Source of the DNA: a virus
Virus record (IMG/VR): IMGVR_UViG_3300035691_000003
Coordinates: 1-64,000 of that record
DNA: 64,000 bases
Direction: 5' to 3' (one strand)
A program made the translations under genes and the position numbers. The notes under the pieces are model-generated. The model saw only the letters and a program-made list of their open reading frames with translations, was not told where the DNA came from and made no database searches. Positions 16,660 through 26,490 of this stretch are shown here, piece by piece; the first letter of the stretch is position 1; each line of letters opens with the position of its first letter.

Positions 16660-17937
16660 ATGCCAGCCGTACAATTCAGTCAAATCACTGACCTGAAACG
16701 ACAGGCGGTGGAGAAGGACGTGCGCCAGTTCTACGAGAACAACGACCCCGGTATGCGCGCGTTTGGTAAGGCGGTGGATAAGCCCAAGCTCACCGAGAAG
16801 GGCTATCGCCTGCCGGATTACGCTCGCCGTCCCACGGGTATGACCTGGTTCACGCCCGACAACAGCGACTTCAACCAGGCCAACGGTCCCCAGACAGTCA
16901 GCATGTGGGTCTATCCGACCATGTCTGCGTGGCCGATGATCTGGGCCGGTTCCACCATCGAGTCAATGGAAAACGACACCGAGGACAATGTCCAGTCCTA
17001 CGATCAGGTGATGGTCCAATACACCGACGTGTTCCGCAAGCGCATGAACCAGTACTTCTACAGCACTGGCAACGGCGCAGTGGCTTACTCGGCGTCAAAT
17101 ATCACCGCCCTCGGCTCCCAGACCCTCGCTGGCACCACCACCGCCGCCACCACTCCCGGCCAGACCAAGGGAACAATGTGGCTGTGGGAGGCGGAGACCT
17201 ATCAAGCCATCAACGCCTCCACCGGCGCGGTGCGGGGCACGTTCACTGTCACCACCGCAGGCACAACTTCCTGCACTATCAACGTCCTGAGCGGCACCAT
17301 CTCGTCAGGCGACCCAATCGTCATCCAGGGCAGCTACCAACTTGCCATGCGCGGGCTTTACTGGCTCATCAGCGACCAGAACCGTGTATTGCAGGGGCTG
17401 GATACGAGCGTGTATCCCGACCTCAACGTGCCCACTGTCGATCTCGCCGGTGCGCTGCTAACCCCAGCCGCCATCGAGAATGGCAAAGCGCTGTTGCAAA
17501 CCCGCAACAACCAGGTCGAGGCTAAGAACAACCTGACGGCCTTCATCACTCCGGGCCAGTACTCCACGATCCGCAAGCAGGGCTACAACCTTGGCTACTA
17601 CCTTCGTGAAGACGCCGGTTCGGACACCATGAAGGGCGTGCAGGGTGACTACACCGATGGCGACACCCGTTTCATTCTCGACGCCGACAACGACGAGGAC
17701 CGTGTGCCACTGACCAAAACGTCCGACTACAAGATCTACGAGATGAAGCCGTTTGGTCCGTATAAGCGCGACGGTCTTGACATGCGTATGCTGCTGGGTG
17801 CGAATCAGACTGGTTCGGACAACTGGCAGAAGGCGGTAGGCTGGAAGGGCAACCCGGCGACACTCAGTGGCCGTGGTTCGGCGCTCATCAAACGGGCGCA
17901 GTTGGCCTACGCAACCCAAGTCACGGCAGGGCTATAA
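16660..17937 (+). CDS. Major capsid protein
   Basis: A 425-residue protein with a strong AAAAGGAG site upstream of ATG 16660, following the scaffold and preceding decoration-like genes. It begins AVQFSQITDLKRQ, a leader shared with the small protein after terminase. Position, size, very strong translation signal and the mixed alpha/beta sequence fit an HK97-fold shell protein. I recognise no named family with certainty. Confidence 0.85.
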   Translation: MPAVQFSQITDLKRQAVEKDVRQFYENNDPGMRAFGKAVDKPKLTEKGYRLPDYARRPTGMTWFTPDNSDFNQANGPQTVSMWVYPTMSAWPMIWAGSTIESMENDTEDNVQSYDQVMVQYTDVFRKRMNQYFYSTGNGAVAYSASNITALGSQTLAGTTTAATTPGQTKGTMWLWEAETYQAINASTGAVRGTFTVTTAGTTSCTINVLSGTISSGDPIVIQGSYQLAMRGLYWLISDQNRVLQGLDTSVYPDLNVPTVDLAGALLTPAAIENGKALLQTRNNQVEAKNNLTAFITPGQYSTIRKQGYNLGYYLREDAGSDTMKGVQGDYTDGDTRFILDADNDEDRVPLTKTSDYKIYEMKPFGPYKRDGLDMRMLLGANQTGSDNWQKAVGWKGNPATLSGRGSALIKRAQLAYATQVTAGL

Positions 17938-17949
17938 AGGAGGGCATAA

Positions 17950-18288
17950 ATGAATAACCAGACATCACCTTCCTTTATCTCCGACAACATCAGTTCCACC
18001 AACGCGGTGAAGGTTAATCCCACTGCCGCGTATACGGTGGGGCCAAACGACAACTACATTGTCTGCGGGGGTAACTCGCTGGCAATCACGCTGGATTCAA
18101 CCAGCAATTCACCTGTCTACATCACGTCCATCGACGGCACCACGCAACGTACGGGCTGCACTGTCAAGATAGTTATTCCGGCAGGCACCCAGGACTTTGT
18201 GATTGCCGACGGAGGATGTGCAGCCAAGTGCATCCGTCTCGGCAGCGGGCCGGAATGGATTGTAATTGGAGCCAAGACCGCTTCGTAG
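17950..18288 (+). CDS. Decoration-like protein, paralogue 1 (112 aa)
   Basis: Starts 12 nt after the capsid gene behind AAAGGAGG. The core TYT-type strand YTVGPNDNYIVCGGNSLAI and the pattern SPVYITSIDGTTQRTGCTV are repeated closely in the next gene, so this is a tandem duplication. A beta-rich fold with Cys residues and position right after the capsid gene suggest a surface decoration or cement protein. Function is inferred. Confidence 0.7.
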   Translation: MNNQTSPSFISDNISSTNAVKVNPTAAYTVGPNDNYIVCGGNSLAITLDSTSNSPVYITSIDGTTQRTGCTVKIVIPAGTQDFVIADGGCAAKCIRLGSGPEWIVIGAKTAS

Positions 18289-18303
18289 TTGAAGCATTGA
18301 TGG

Positions 18304-18334
18304 GAAGCGGGTGGGCTTACAACCTGCTCGCTTC
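18304..18334 (+). promoter_or_regulatory. Hairpin between the decoration paralogues
   Basis: GAAGCG (18304-18309) pairs with CGCTTC (18329-18334); the loop can form further pairs. It lies in the 60-nt gap and could modulate or stabilise the capsid/decoration transcript. There is no T-run, so a terminator is unlikely. Confidence 0.3.
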
Positions 18335-18348
18335 TCGGAGAACGGTAA

Positions 18349-18684
18349 ATGCCAAATAACATCACCCAGCCCGTTCGTCTCAGCGATGGAGCGGCAAACA
18401 AGGCGGCGGGGCAGGTAATCACAGGTGCGACCTACACGGTTGGCCCGAACGACAACTTTATCATCTGCGGTGAAGATAACACGGTGGTCACGCTGGACGC
18501 CGACAGTAACTCTCCGGTTTATGTCAGCACCATCGAGGGAACGACTGCCCACACAGGCTGCACGGTCACGGACGGTGTCGTGGCCTTTACGGTTGCTGAT
18601 TCAGGCTGTGCCGTTGAGTGCGTTCGCTTTGGCCCGACACAGGAATGGGTCGTCGTAGGCGCAAAAACAGCCGCCGCCGTATAG
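18349..18684 (+). CDS. Decoration-like protein, paralogue 2 (111 aa)
   Basis: Clear paralogue of the preceding gene: YTVGPNDNFIICGEDNTVV and SPVYVSTIEGTTAHTGCTV align with it, and both end in an IG/VGAKTA tail. GGAGAACGGTAA precedes its ATG. Two copies may make a mixed lattice or separate head and tail versions. A more distant relative appears at 29076-29666. Confidence 0.7.
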   Translation: MPNNITQPVRLSDGAANKAAGQVITGATYTVGPNDNFIICGEDNTVVTLDADSNSPVYVSTIEGTTAHTGCTVTDGVVAFTVADSGCAVECVRFGPTQEWVVVGAKTAAAV

Positions 18685-18697
18685 GTATCGAAGCAAA

Positions 18698-19636
18698 GTG
18701 ACCGATTCACCGTATAACGACCAGAAACGATGGGCTGAGGCTGGCATCTTCAAGGCTCCGCTGTTTGACGCTCCGTCTTTCCAGCGGCAGATCGACAGGA
18801 TTGTCGGCCTCAGCCCGTCAGGTCAACCTATCGTCCGTCTGCTCTGGGCTTGGGACGCGCGTCGCTGGGAGAACGTCGCCTGGGACCAGTGGGGTAATGC
18901 CACGGCAGGCGAGTGGCGGCAGAAATACCGCGCCCTGACCATCGACATCGGCAACGACGACTACGTGGACATTGCACCGCCGAGGTGGGTGCTGGAGGAG
19001 CGGTACGAACCGCAGGCCGTGGCCGAGTCATGGGAACTGACCCGCTACCGGTTGAAGATAGTCGAGCCAGTCCCTATCGCCTGCCGCTACTGCAAGTCAC
19101 CGGGGCGCTTCTATAGTATCGACGAGCTAATCTCAATCTTCGCCCGCTGGGACATCAGTCAGGTTCATGACGGCAAGGTATTCGTCCACTGGGTTGATAC
19201 CGACCGCTCCGAAGGCCATCTGCTCGCCTGTCGCTTCTGCAACAATGACACCGAACTTCGCACCGTGCGGCAGGATGTTTGGGGCGAGGTGCCGCGTGAT
19301 GGGTGGTACAACCTGTTACCACACATCGGCATCATCGCCGAGCACTCCCACGGGTGCTGCAAGCGCGCGGCGGAGGAGTTTGGCGAGGTCTGCTACGGCA
19401 CGTACAAGGAGCCTGATGGACGGGAGCTGAAGCGGCTGAAGAAGGCCATTAGCAAGCGCAACCAGGAAGCAGCCACCAACCCGCACATCCGCCCCGAGCT
19501 GGACGCCGTCGCATTGGAACAAGCCAAGCGCTGGGGCTTGCAGATGATGGCCGACCGGGAAGTGAAGAAGCGGGGAGAACTGGCGGAGATTCGCCGGGCG
19601 CATCGGCCCAATAACAATGTTGTTTATTCAATTTGA
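18698..19636 (+). CDS. Unknown structural-region protein with two CxxC pairs (312 aa)
   Basis: GTG start at 18698. CRYC (near residue 129) and CRFC (near residue 177) could bind a metal together. The C-terminus is helical and basic. It lies between the decoration and connector genes, so a head-tail joining or minor virion protein is possible. No family recognised. Confidence 0.65.
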   Translation: MTDSPYNDQKRWAEAGIFKAPLFDAPSFQRQIDRIVGLSPSGQPIVRLLWAWDARRWENVAWDQWGNATAGEWRQKYRALTIDIGNDDYVDIAPPRWVLEERYEPQAVAESWELTRYRLKIVEPVPIACRYCKSPGRFYSIDELISIFARWDISQVHDGKVFVHWVDTDRSEGHLLACRFCNNDTELRTVRQDVWGEVPRDGWYNLLPHIGIIAEHSHGCCKRAAEEFGEVCYGTYKEPDGRELKRLKKAISKRNQEAATNPHIRPELDAVALEQAKRWGLQMMADREVKKRGELAEIRRAHRPNNNVVYSI

Positions 19637-19646
19637 AGGAGGCGCG

Positions 19647-19784
19647 ATGACCACGAGTGAGCTTGAGCGAATAGAGTCTTGGGGCTGGGCGGTTATCCGC
19701 TTCCCTGATGGGCACTTTGAAGCCAAGATGGGTAATGCTTGGATAAGTGGCCTGATAGAAACTGAAAACGAGGAATCAAAATGA
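19647..19784 (+). CDS. Unknown small protein (45 aa)
   Basis: AAGGAGG at 19636-19642 lies 4 nt before ATG 19647, and the stop overlaps the next start by ATGA, both good signs of a real gene. The sequence is aromatic and acidic (ESWGWAVIRFPDGHFEAKMG). No family recognised. Confidence 0.6.
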   Translation: MTTSELERIESWGWAVIRFPDGHFEAKMGNAWISGLIETENEESK

Positions 19785-20893
19785 GCGCAGTCTTAGACCA
19801 ACCAAAACCGCAAATCTTCGAGGCCGTCAACTACTTCGACAAGCGCGTGCTTGGCTCAAACGTGAAGCGCTGGGTTTGGTTTCCCGGTGACTTAATCGTC
19901 CCGGCGCGCAAGTCGGAAATCGACTGGCTGAAGGTGGGCGGCGAAGAAACCACCTCCCCCTGCCTGCAACGCTACGGGCGCGGGTTTGTACCGCGCGGAT
20001 TGGCGGCCCTACTGGAACTCGGCGGTGAGCCAATCCCTATGCGTCACCTCGGTGACTTGCAGGCCGTCGCGTGGCAGGGCATCCCACTCAACGAGAACGC
20101 AGTGAAGAACAACTTCGGCTTTGTGCCGGTCTACCCCGGTGACGGGTTGCGTGTGCTGCGCCGCTACTCACTCAACGATGGCGGCATTCGCAAAGGGCTG
20201 GACGAAGACACCGCGCTGGTGGGCAAGGAATGGGACGAGTGTCACAACGAAGAGAGCACCGGCATTCTCGACGTAATCGAACAGGCGATGTACGGCGATG
20301 GTATGTCCCCGACCCTTAGCGGACTGGAAGACCAGATTCGCTTCGCCCGCACCGACGATTCCCGCGTGGACCTCGGCAAGATGAAGGCCGACCGCCTGCG
20401 CATGTGCGACGAATTTCGTAACTGGGCCTCGCGCAAAATCGCCTACGAGCACGGGCTGCTCAAGTCCGGCACCGTGGCGATTGCTACCGATGCGGTGGGA
20501 GCAGTCGGCGGGTGGTCCTACTCCTACTCCCCTATCACCGAAATGCTGCTCCAGCAACTTGACATTCCCCGGCAGGATCAGCCGTTGCAGGAGATGGCCC
20601 GGATGGTAGCGCAGGTCAGTCAGCAGCCTGCCGCTCAGCCGCAAGGCATCACTGCCGTAGACATGGAAATCTTCGAGCGTAAGATGGATGAGCGGTTGGC
20701 AAAGGCACGGGAAGCAGACGCCGCGCGGATTGCTGAACTGGAGGCGCAACTGGCAGGCGGCGAGAAGTCCGACGACGCGCCCAAGACCTACACCTGCGAG
20801 CACTGCGGCGACGTGGTGAAGGCTACAGGCAAGGGCATTCATCTAGGCGTCCACTGCCGCGTGCTCCACCCGAAGACCGAAACAACCGAGTGA
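19781..20893 (+). CDS. Unknown virion-region protein with C-terminal zinc finger (370 aa)
   Basis: ATGA overlap with the upstream gene. The first ~270 residues are a globular unknown domain; a helical linker (RKMDERLAKAREADAARIAE) follows; the end carries CEHCG and GIHLGVHC, a C2-H-C-type zinc finger. The finger may anchor the protein to a partner or DNA. Position suggests a head-tail connector component. Confidence 0.65.
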   Translation: MSAVLDQPKPQIFEAVNYFDKRVLGSNVKRWVWFPGDLIVPARKSEIDWLKVGGEETTSPCLQRYGRGFVPRGLAALLELGGEPIPMRHLGDLQAVAWQGIPLNENAVKNNFGFVPVYPGDGLRVLRRYSLNDGGIRKGLDEDTALVGKEWDECHNEESTGILDVIEQAMYGDGMSPTLSGLEDQIRFARTDDSRVDLGKMKADRLRMCDEFRNWASRKIAYEHGLLKSGTVAIATDAVGAVGGWSYSYSPITEMLLQQLDIPRQDQPLQEMARMVAQVSQQPAAQPQGITAVDMEIFERKMDERLAKAREADAARIAELEAQLAGGEKSDDAPKTYTCEHCGDVVKATGKGIHLGVHCRVLHPKTETTE

Positions 20894-20901
20894 GGTGATG
20901 C

Positions 20902-21666
20902 GTGCCGACACTCCAGCAGATATGCACCAACGTCAGGCTTCTCGCTGACGATCCGCTTCCGCAGAAGCCTTCGCTGCGGCGCATTCTGCTGGCCGTCACG
21001 CAATCCACTCAGTCGCTCTACAATCAACTGGAGAACACCGGCGCGGCATGGTCCATTAAACCCGACTACACACTGGCCGTCAGCTCCGGCACCTCCGACT
21101 ACCTGCTCGCCGTTGACTCGTCCTACGGCAAGCCGATTCAGGTGCTCACCTACTACCCGTCTAATCAAGCCTACATCCAGCGCTACGTTGACTTCGTCGA
21201 GATGCAGGACTTGAACTTCGACTGGCCCTACCCGGTCAACATGGCGAACTATGTGCTGAACGATGGGTCGAACTGCACTGCCATGCGGATGGGGTTCTAC
21301 TATCGCGACGACGGCAGCCGCTGGGTGCGGGTGCTGCCACGTCCCCAACTAACCGCCAGCTATCTCATCACCTTCGCCGGGGGCAACTGGACAGAGAACG
21401 CCGGGATTGAGGACTCGCCGGTGCTGAGCCAGTTCCACCCGTTGGTGGAGTACTGGGCCACTGAGTCGGTGCTGCCTTCATGTCAATGGACCAACGACCA
21501 GCGGTACAACATGGACCATCGTAAGGAACTGGCTATGGCGCTGAAGAATGACGAGGCACGTATCGCCGACGAGTTTCAGCGCTACTGTCGCAGTCTCGTT
21601 GACGACCGCATGAGCCAACGGATGTCATCGCTGGACGGGACGATAGATTATGGAGGCTGGTGGTAG
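20902..21666 (+). CDS. Probable head-tail adaptor protein (254 aa)
   Basis: GTG start at 20902. The helical N-terminus (LQQICTNVRLLADD) and the all-beta middle are like the gp4/gp11-type adaptors that bind below the portal in podoviruses. The position after head genes and before the tail block agrees. Assigned from position and general form; no diagnostic motif. Confidence 0.55.
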   Translation: MPTLQQICTNVRLLADDPLPQKPSLRRILLAVTQSTQSLYNQLENTGAAWSIKPDYTLAVSSGTSDYLLAVDSSYGKPIQVLTYYPSNQAYIQRYVDFVEMQDLNFDWPYPVNMANYVLNDGSNCTAMRMGFYYRDDGSRWVRVLPRPQLTASYLITFAGGNWTENAGIEDSPVLSQFHPLVEYWATESVLPSCQWTNDQRYNMDHRKELAMALKNDEARIADEFQRYCRSLVDDRMSQRMSSLDGTIDYGGWW

Positions 21667-22407
21667 ATGTCGCTGACCTACAACGATGTGTTACGCCAGC
21701 TCGCCCTGACCACTAACTCGTTTGGTGGGGCAACCACTCCCTCGACGTTGAACTCCACCTACAACACCACTCCGCTGACGATTGCTAACTTCAACGTCGC
21801 GACTGGTTCGTCCATCTTCAGTTTCACCTTCCTCAAGGAGAAGTTGCTCAACGCGCAGGAGGGGTTGTTCATGGCGTTGGCTTCTACGTCAACCAACCCG
21901 TTGCGTGTGGCGATTGAATCACAGACCGCGTCTCTCGCCTACGGCGCGCAGATACTGACCAATGCTGCCGGTCTGCCGGTAGTGGGAGCCTACGGCACGG
22001 TCCGCGACGCGAGCAATAGCCAGCCGCTGACGCTAAATGAAATCGAAGACATCCGCATCCGAGTGCAGTCGTCGTGGATGGTGCTCAACGTCTATCAGTA
22101 CGCGATTGTTGGAGACCGTATCTACCCAACGCGACCGGGGGTGATAGTCGATGTCTGCGGTTATGAACGCCCTGACGCTGACGCCTTGGACCTGACCACC
22201 GAAATCCTGCTCCCCGACATCCTTGGCTCAGCGATGGTCCAGGGGGCAATAGCTGAGTGTTACCGGGACGACGAGTATCTCCAGCAGTCAGGCCGGGCGG
22301 CGGAGTTTTATCAGGCATGGATCACGGCTCTGCGCTCAGGCATGGCGCAGATTCAGCCGCAGAGCAATCCCACTCCTGACGCACAAACAGCTTACGCAAA
22401 GGCTTAA
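21667..22407 (+). CDS. Probable tail/connector protein (246 aa)
   Basis: Begins directly after the previous stop. Beta-rich N-terminal half (STYNTTPLTIANFNVATGSS), helical C-terminal half. Part of a row of three mid-sized proteins that by order would be connector or stopper proteins. No family recognised. Confidence 0.55.
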   Translation: MSLTYNDVLRQLALTTNSFGGATTPSTLNSTYNTTPLTIANFNVATGSSIFSFTFLKEKLLNAQEGLFMALASTSTNPLRVAIESQTASLAYGAQILTNAAGLPVVGAYGTVRDASNSQPLTLNEIEDIRIRVQSSWMVLNVYQYAIVGDRIYPTRPGVIVDVCGYERPDADALDLTTEILLPDILGSAMVQGAIAECYRDDEYLQQSGRAAEFYQAWITALRSGMAQIQPQSNPTPDAQTAYAKA

Positions 22408-22410
22408 CCA

Positions 22411-22974
22411 ATGACCTACCAGGAAATCTGCGACCGCATCCTCCTTGAAGCCCAGCGTGGCGGCGAGAAGGCGGAGCTTGCCAACCTGAACACCCAGTCG
22501 GTCATTGAAGCCATCATGCCCAGCGTGTTGCAGGAGGTGACGCAGAAGTACGCAAACGGTGACTCGAATCAGCAGTCGCTACTGCGGCAGACGCACACCA
22601 TCTCACTCACCAGCGGCATCGGCACCATTCCCAACGAGGTGATGACCACTCTCGTCTGGGGGTCAAATGTTTACATCGACGATGAACCGGACATCGGCCC
22701 ACTGATGTCCTACTCACCGTGGATTTCTTTCATCAACCCGGCCAGCGACTTACTCGGCTACTACTCGATTCGCGGCAGTAATGAATTCTACTGGGCCGAT
22801 CCCGGCGAGAGTTACCCCGACCTGACACGCACGTCGGATGTCTCGCTGACCATCGCTACGGTACTGACCATCCCTACTGACCCCGACATCGACACCGGCT
22901 GGGGCAGCGAACCGGAGAGCGACGTTATCGACCGCGCTGCCGAATACTTGAGAGGAGCGAAGATAGCCGCCTGA
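22411..22974 (+). CDS. Probable tail-completion/connector protein (187 aa)
   Basis: Starts with a helical adaptor-like N-terminus (YQEICDRILLEAQRG), similar in type to the LQQICTNVRLL start of the protein two genes upstream. This hints that both are distant members of one adaptor family. The rest is beta-rich. Its stop overlaps the next start as TGATG. Confidence 0.55.
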   Translation: MTYQEICDRILLEAQRGGEKAELANLNTQSVIEAIMPSVLQEVTQKYANGDSNQQSLLRQTHTISLTSGIGTIPNEVMTTLVWGSNVYIDDEPDIGPLMSYSPWISFINPASDLLGYYSIRGSNEFYWADPGESYPDLTRTSDVSLTIATVLTIPTDPDIDTGWGSEPESDVIDRAAEYLRGAKIAA

Positions 22975-24698
22975 TGGGGGAACAACTTCAGCCACGGACA
23001 GTTCACGGTGGGGCGTTCATCCCAACCACCCCGCGCTCCGGCAACCAGGGCGACACCATCTTTCGCGTCGAGTCGATGGCCCTGCGCGGACGCGACGACC
23101 ACCAGTACTGGGAAGTGATTGCCTCCGAGCGCGACCTAGACGAAGACTCACCGCTCGTCGCCCTCACCGGCACCATCGACCTCGTCGCCAACGACCCCAC
23201 CATCCTCGGCACTGGAACGCTGTTTCTCAGCGAACTACACATCGGTCAATTCGTCGTGGTGGTTGACGCTGCACCAACCCAGGTGCTGGTAGTCAAGCGC
23301 ATCGTCTCCGATACCGAGTATGAAGCCTGGCGCGCGCCGTCAGCCTCGCTTTCAGCACAAACCGGCTATCGTATGTCCATCCTCGACACCGTCAACCAGG
23401 ACCACTACACAATGCTCTGGGGCAGTCTGGTGCGATTGGACAAAGGTTCGCTATTGAGCGCAGGCAACGGGGTGGTAAGAATCAACGGTTCCGCTGTGCC
23501 GGGGATGTCGTTAAGTGCCACGCCGGAGCCGCAGATCAGCATCTATGATTCAGCCACGGGCAACTTCTCCAACTATACGATGGGAATGAACGAGCCAACC
23601 GCTCCCACTCTCGCGGCAGTCGGCGGCGGCACCAAGGGGATGCAGGGAGGCAACTACTCGCTCGTCATCACGCCCAACCGCACCGCCACACAAGGCTATA
23701 ACAACCCCTCCCTGCGCGCCGATGTAACCATCGCCACCGGCGACATGATCGCAATCACCTTTCCGGCAATGGACCTTGTCAACGGGCAGGACTCGTGGGG
23801 CGTGTGGGTGACGACCTTTGCCGACACGCTCGGCGCGGACCTCAATTATCTCAACGGCCCGTGGCACTTCTACGTCATTGTCGATTCCACGCAGGTTAGC
23901 TCAGCGGGCGGTACCTTCAACATCGAGTACTACGACGCGGAAGTCGAGGCGAATGAAATCGTCAGCTTCAACAACGACCCGCCGCCACAGGCCAGTGGTA
24001 TTGAACTGCTGAACTTCACCCCGGTCTGGTGGGGTGGGCGTGGACCATCGTACACCCGTGGGGCGACGACCACCGTTGACCCTGCCCCAGGCCCATTCAT
24101 CATGCCCGCCAAGCCGAACAACATCGAAGCGGCACCGGCGGACATCCAGTTCGCCTCGTCGCCACCGGAGACCCTCATCGGCGCGGTATCGGCACAGGGC
24201 CGCATCTACCTGCTGACCCCTAACCATCTGGAAATCGCCCAGGCTACCCCCGACCAGCGTGTGCCTATCATCATCCGGCCCTTCTGGAAGGATGGGTTCA
24301 GCAACCCGTACCAACTGGTCTTCGTCAACGGCAATCTCTACGGGTTCACGTTGGCCGGACCAACCCGCTCGGTGGGTGACGGAGACGAAATCGAAGCGGA
24401 GAAAGCCTGGGCCGGAGACGTGAGTGAAATCACCGACCCGTGGGCCATGCTGACCGCCGGACACGTGCTGGTGGGGTACTCGCCGTCGAAGGATGCCATC
24501 TGCTTCTTCCACGCGGCAGATGAGCTAAACACCGACGGTTTCTGGACCACCAAAATGCTGATGTACGGGCTGCCGCAACAGCAGTGGATTGGCGCGCGCA
24601 CCATCAGCCGCTCGGCTGCCGACTCAATCGTCAGCGGAGTGACGACCGTCGGTGAAAAGATGCTATTAACCATGGGAGGCCGGGTAGCGGCACCGTAG
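22974..24698 (+). CDS. Probable tail nozzle/stabilization protein (574 aa)
   Basis: A large, almost entirely beta-strand protein with repeated short segments (VALTGTIDLVANDPTILGTG; ISIYDSATGNFSNYTMG; MLTAGHVLVGYSPSKDAICF). Size, composition and place after the adaptors fit the beta-propeller nozzle or packaged-DNA stabilization proteins of podoviruses (T7 gp12 or P22 gp10 type). This is inference from order and composition. Confidence 0.55.
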   Translation: MGEQLQPRTVHGGAFIPTTPRSGNQGDTIFRVESMALRGRDDHQYWEVIASERDLDEDSPLVALTGTIDLVANDPTILGTGTLFLSELHIGQFVVVVDAAPTQVLVVKRIVSDTEYEAWRAPSASLSAQTGYRMSILDTVNQDHYTMLWGSLVRLDKGSLLSAGNGVVRINGSAVPGMSLSATPEPQISIYDSATGNFSNYTMGMNEPTAPTLAAVGGGTKGMQGGNYSLVITPNRTATQGYNNPSLRADVTIATGDMIAITFPAMDLVNGQDSWGVWVTTFADTLGADLNYLNGPWHFYVIVDSTQVSSAGGTFNIEYYDAEVEANEIVSFNNDPPPQASGIELLNFTPVWWGGRGPSYTRGATTTVDPAPGPFIMPAKPNNIEAAPADIQFASSPPETLIGAVSAQGRIYLLTPNHLEIAQATPDQRVPIIIRPFWKDGFSNPYQLVFVNGNLYGFTLAGPTRSVGDGDEIEAEKAWAGDVSEITDPWAMLTAGHVLVGYSPSKDAICFFHAADELNTDGFWTTKMLMYGLPQQQWIGARTISRSAADSIVSGVTTVGEKMLLTMGGRVAAP

Positions 24699-24712
24699 GA
24701 AGGACTGGAAAG

Positions 24713-25870
24713 ATGCTCTTATTCGTAGATTCAATGTCCCATTACACCGACTCGTTCCTGACGGCGAAGTGGGACGTGCGCGAAGTGGCGGCGGGATTTG
24801 GCGGCAGTGTGGTCCAGTCGCTGACCAGTGGGCGGTTTGGCGGTGGCGGCATCACCTTCGTCACTCCCACCTCCGGCCTGCTCAACGACCACGGCTACTA
24901 CATCCAGAAGAACTACAACGGCGTCTCGACGATTATTTGCGGGCTGGCGGTACTGCAAACCACCACGCAGGTAGTGCGCGGGGGACGGCTAGTGACCTTC
25001 CTCGATGGCTCTACGACCCAGGTAGCAATCAACATCCTGCAATCGGGCCAACTGGCTGCCTATCGAGCCACCACCGCCGGGACGGGATTCATCCTTGCCC
25101 CCAGTGGCAGCTCGCCGCAAATCACCACCCTCGGCACATCCGTCAGCGCCATCGCCTCGTCATCCTACGACTTTCTGGAAATCAAGGTGGTCCACCATCC
25201 AACTACCGGCTCCATCGAGGTGAAGCGCAACGGCGCAGCCTTCTGGACATTGAGCAATGTCAACACGGCTATCTCCGGCACTAACCAGTCGGCCTCGGTG
25301 ATTGTCGGCGGTTACACGTCACTCAACGGCGGTGTTGGCGCGAACCTCGCGCTACAGGCCGTCATCAGCGACTTCCACCTGCTCAACACCACCGCCAACG
25401 GCAGTGACCCCAACGACCCGGTAAACTTCATCGGCGACCGCCACTGGGAGGTAGTGGCCCCAACCACGGACTCGACCCCGCTCGACTGGACCATCACCGG
25501 CTCGGCCAGTCACTTTGCCAACGTCGATGAGATTCCACCCAACACAACCGACTACAATTCCACCAGCGTCTTGAACGATCAGGACGCGCTCCTCTACACC
25601 GACATTACCGGCCCGGCGGCGGCAACGGTGCTGCTGAGTTATACGATGTATCTAGAGAAGGACACTGGCGGAGCGGTGGGGGTGAGCGGCCTGATGGTCT
25701 CCCCGGCAGGTGGGGCAGGGACGATTGGCAATGGCACGGAGTTCCAGGTGCCGAACCCCTTTGCCTTCCGGCAATCGTTTCTCTGTACTGACCCCGCCGC
25801 ACCCGGTACTGACGCGCTGACGGTGGCGACGGTCAACGCCGGGGCGCATGGCTACGAACGCACGAGCTAA
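24713..25870 (+). CDS. Beta-rich tail protein, possibly lectin-like (385 aa)
   Basis: AGGAAGG precedes the ATG. Ser/Thr/Gly-rich beta protein; SSYDFLEIKVVHHPTTGSIE resembles strands of jelly-roll carbohydrate-binding or virion surface folds. Likely part of the tail or a surface appendage. No specific family. Confidence 0.55.
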   Translation: MLLFVDSMSHYTDSFLTAKWDVREVAAGFGGSVVQSLTSGRFGGGGITFVTPTSGLLNDHGYYIQKNYNGVSTIICGLAVLQTTTQVVRGGRLVTFLDGSTTQVAINILQSGQLAAYRATTAGTGFILAPSGSSPQITTLGTSVSAIASSSYDFLEIKVVHHPTTGSIEVKRNGAAFWTLSNVNTAISGTNQSASVIVGGYTSLNGGVGANLALQAVISDFHLLNTTANGSDPNDPVNFIGDRHWEVVAPTTDSTPLDWTITGSASHFANVDEIPPNTTDYNSTSVLNDQDALLYTDITGPAAATVLLSYTMYLEKDTGGAVGVSGLMVSPAGGAGTIGNGTEFQVPNPFAFRQSFLCTDPAAPGTDALTVATVNAGAHGYERTS

Positions 25871-25875
25871 TAGAT

Positions 25876-26490
25876 GTGGCAGACACTTCTTCCATCTCGC
25901 AGGCGATTGTCGAAGCGGCGGCAGATGACGCGACGACATCCGTCTCTCAGGCAGTGGTGGAGGCAGGTGTTGACGATGCTGCGACTAATACCAGTCAGGC
26001 GGTACTGGAAGCGGCTGCCGCTGACGCCACTGTTTCCGTCAGTCAGGTCGTCATTGAGTTTTCGTTAGGAGAAGAAATACCGCCATCGCCGCCAGAGCCA
26101 ATAACCGGGACATTTGCGTTCGACGAAGGCGGAGGCGTGGAGTGGTGGATCGTGCCACAACTGACGGATAGCGGGGTGGAATTGAGAGACAAGGTGATTA
26201 AAGCCGTGCGAGTGACGGGGTTAGTAACCAGCGCCAATGTCAAGGTCTACACCTACGGCCCCAGCGACCCGGTAGTGGTGGCTGATTTGGAGGACGGGAC
26301 GAACTCGGTGACAGGTGCAGTATCACTGCCCAACACCACCAACGTGGCTCAGTCGCCCCGGCTGCCGGTCGATTGTAAGAACGCCATGCTTAGTACCGTG
26401 CGGGTGGCTGGCACTTGGGACGGCACCAATCCGCGCAATCGTATTGATGAGATTCTCTACGAGTTGGCCCGACAGGGGGTGCGACGATGA
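25876..26490 (+). CDS. Tail-associated protein with N-terminal repeats (204 aa)
   Basis: GTG start at 25876. The first ~55 residues hold three copies of an ~17-residue unit of the form SISQAIVEAAADDATT, SVSQAVVEAGVDDAAT, NTSQAVLEAAAADATV. After a proline linker (PPSPPEP) comes a beta domain. Repeats of this form can make short trimeric stalks, so an appendage-linking protein is plausible. Confidence 0.6.
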   Translation: MADTSSISQAIVEAAADDATTSVSQAVVEAGVDDAATNTSQAVLEAAAADATVSVSQVVIEFSLGEEIPPSPPEPITGTFAFDEGGGVEWWIVPQLTDSGVELRDKVIKAVRVTGLVTSANVKVYTYGPSDPVVVADLEDGTNSVTGAVSLPNTTNVAQSPRLPVDCKNAMLSTVRVAGTWDGTNPRNRIDEILYELARQGVRR

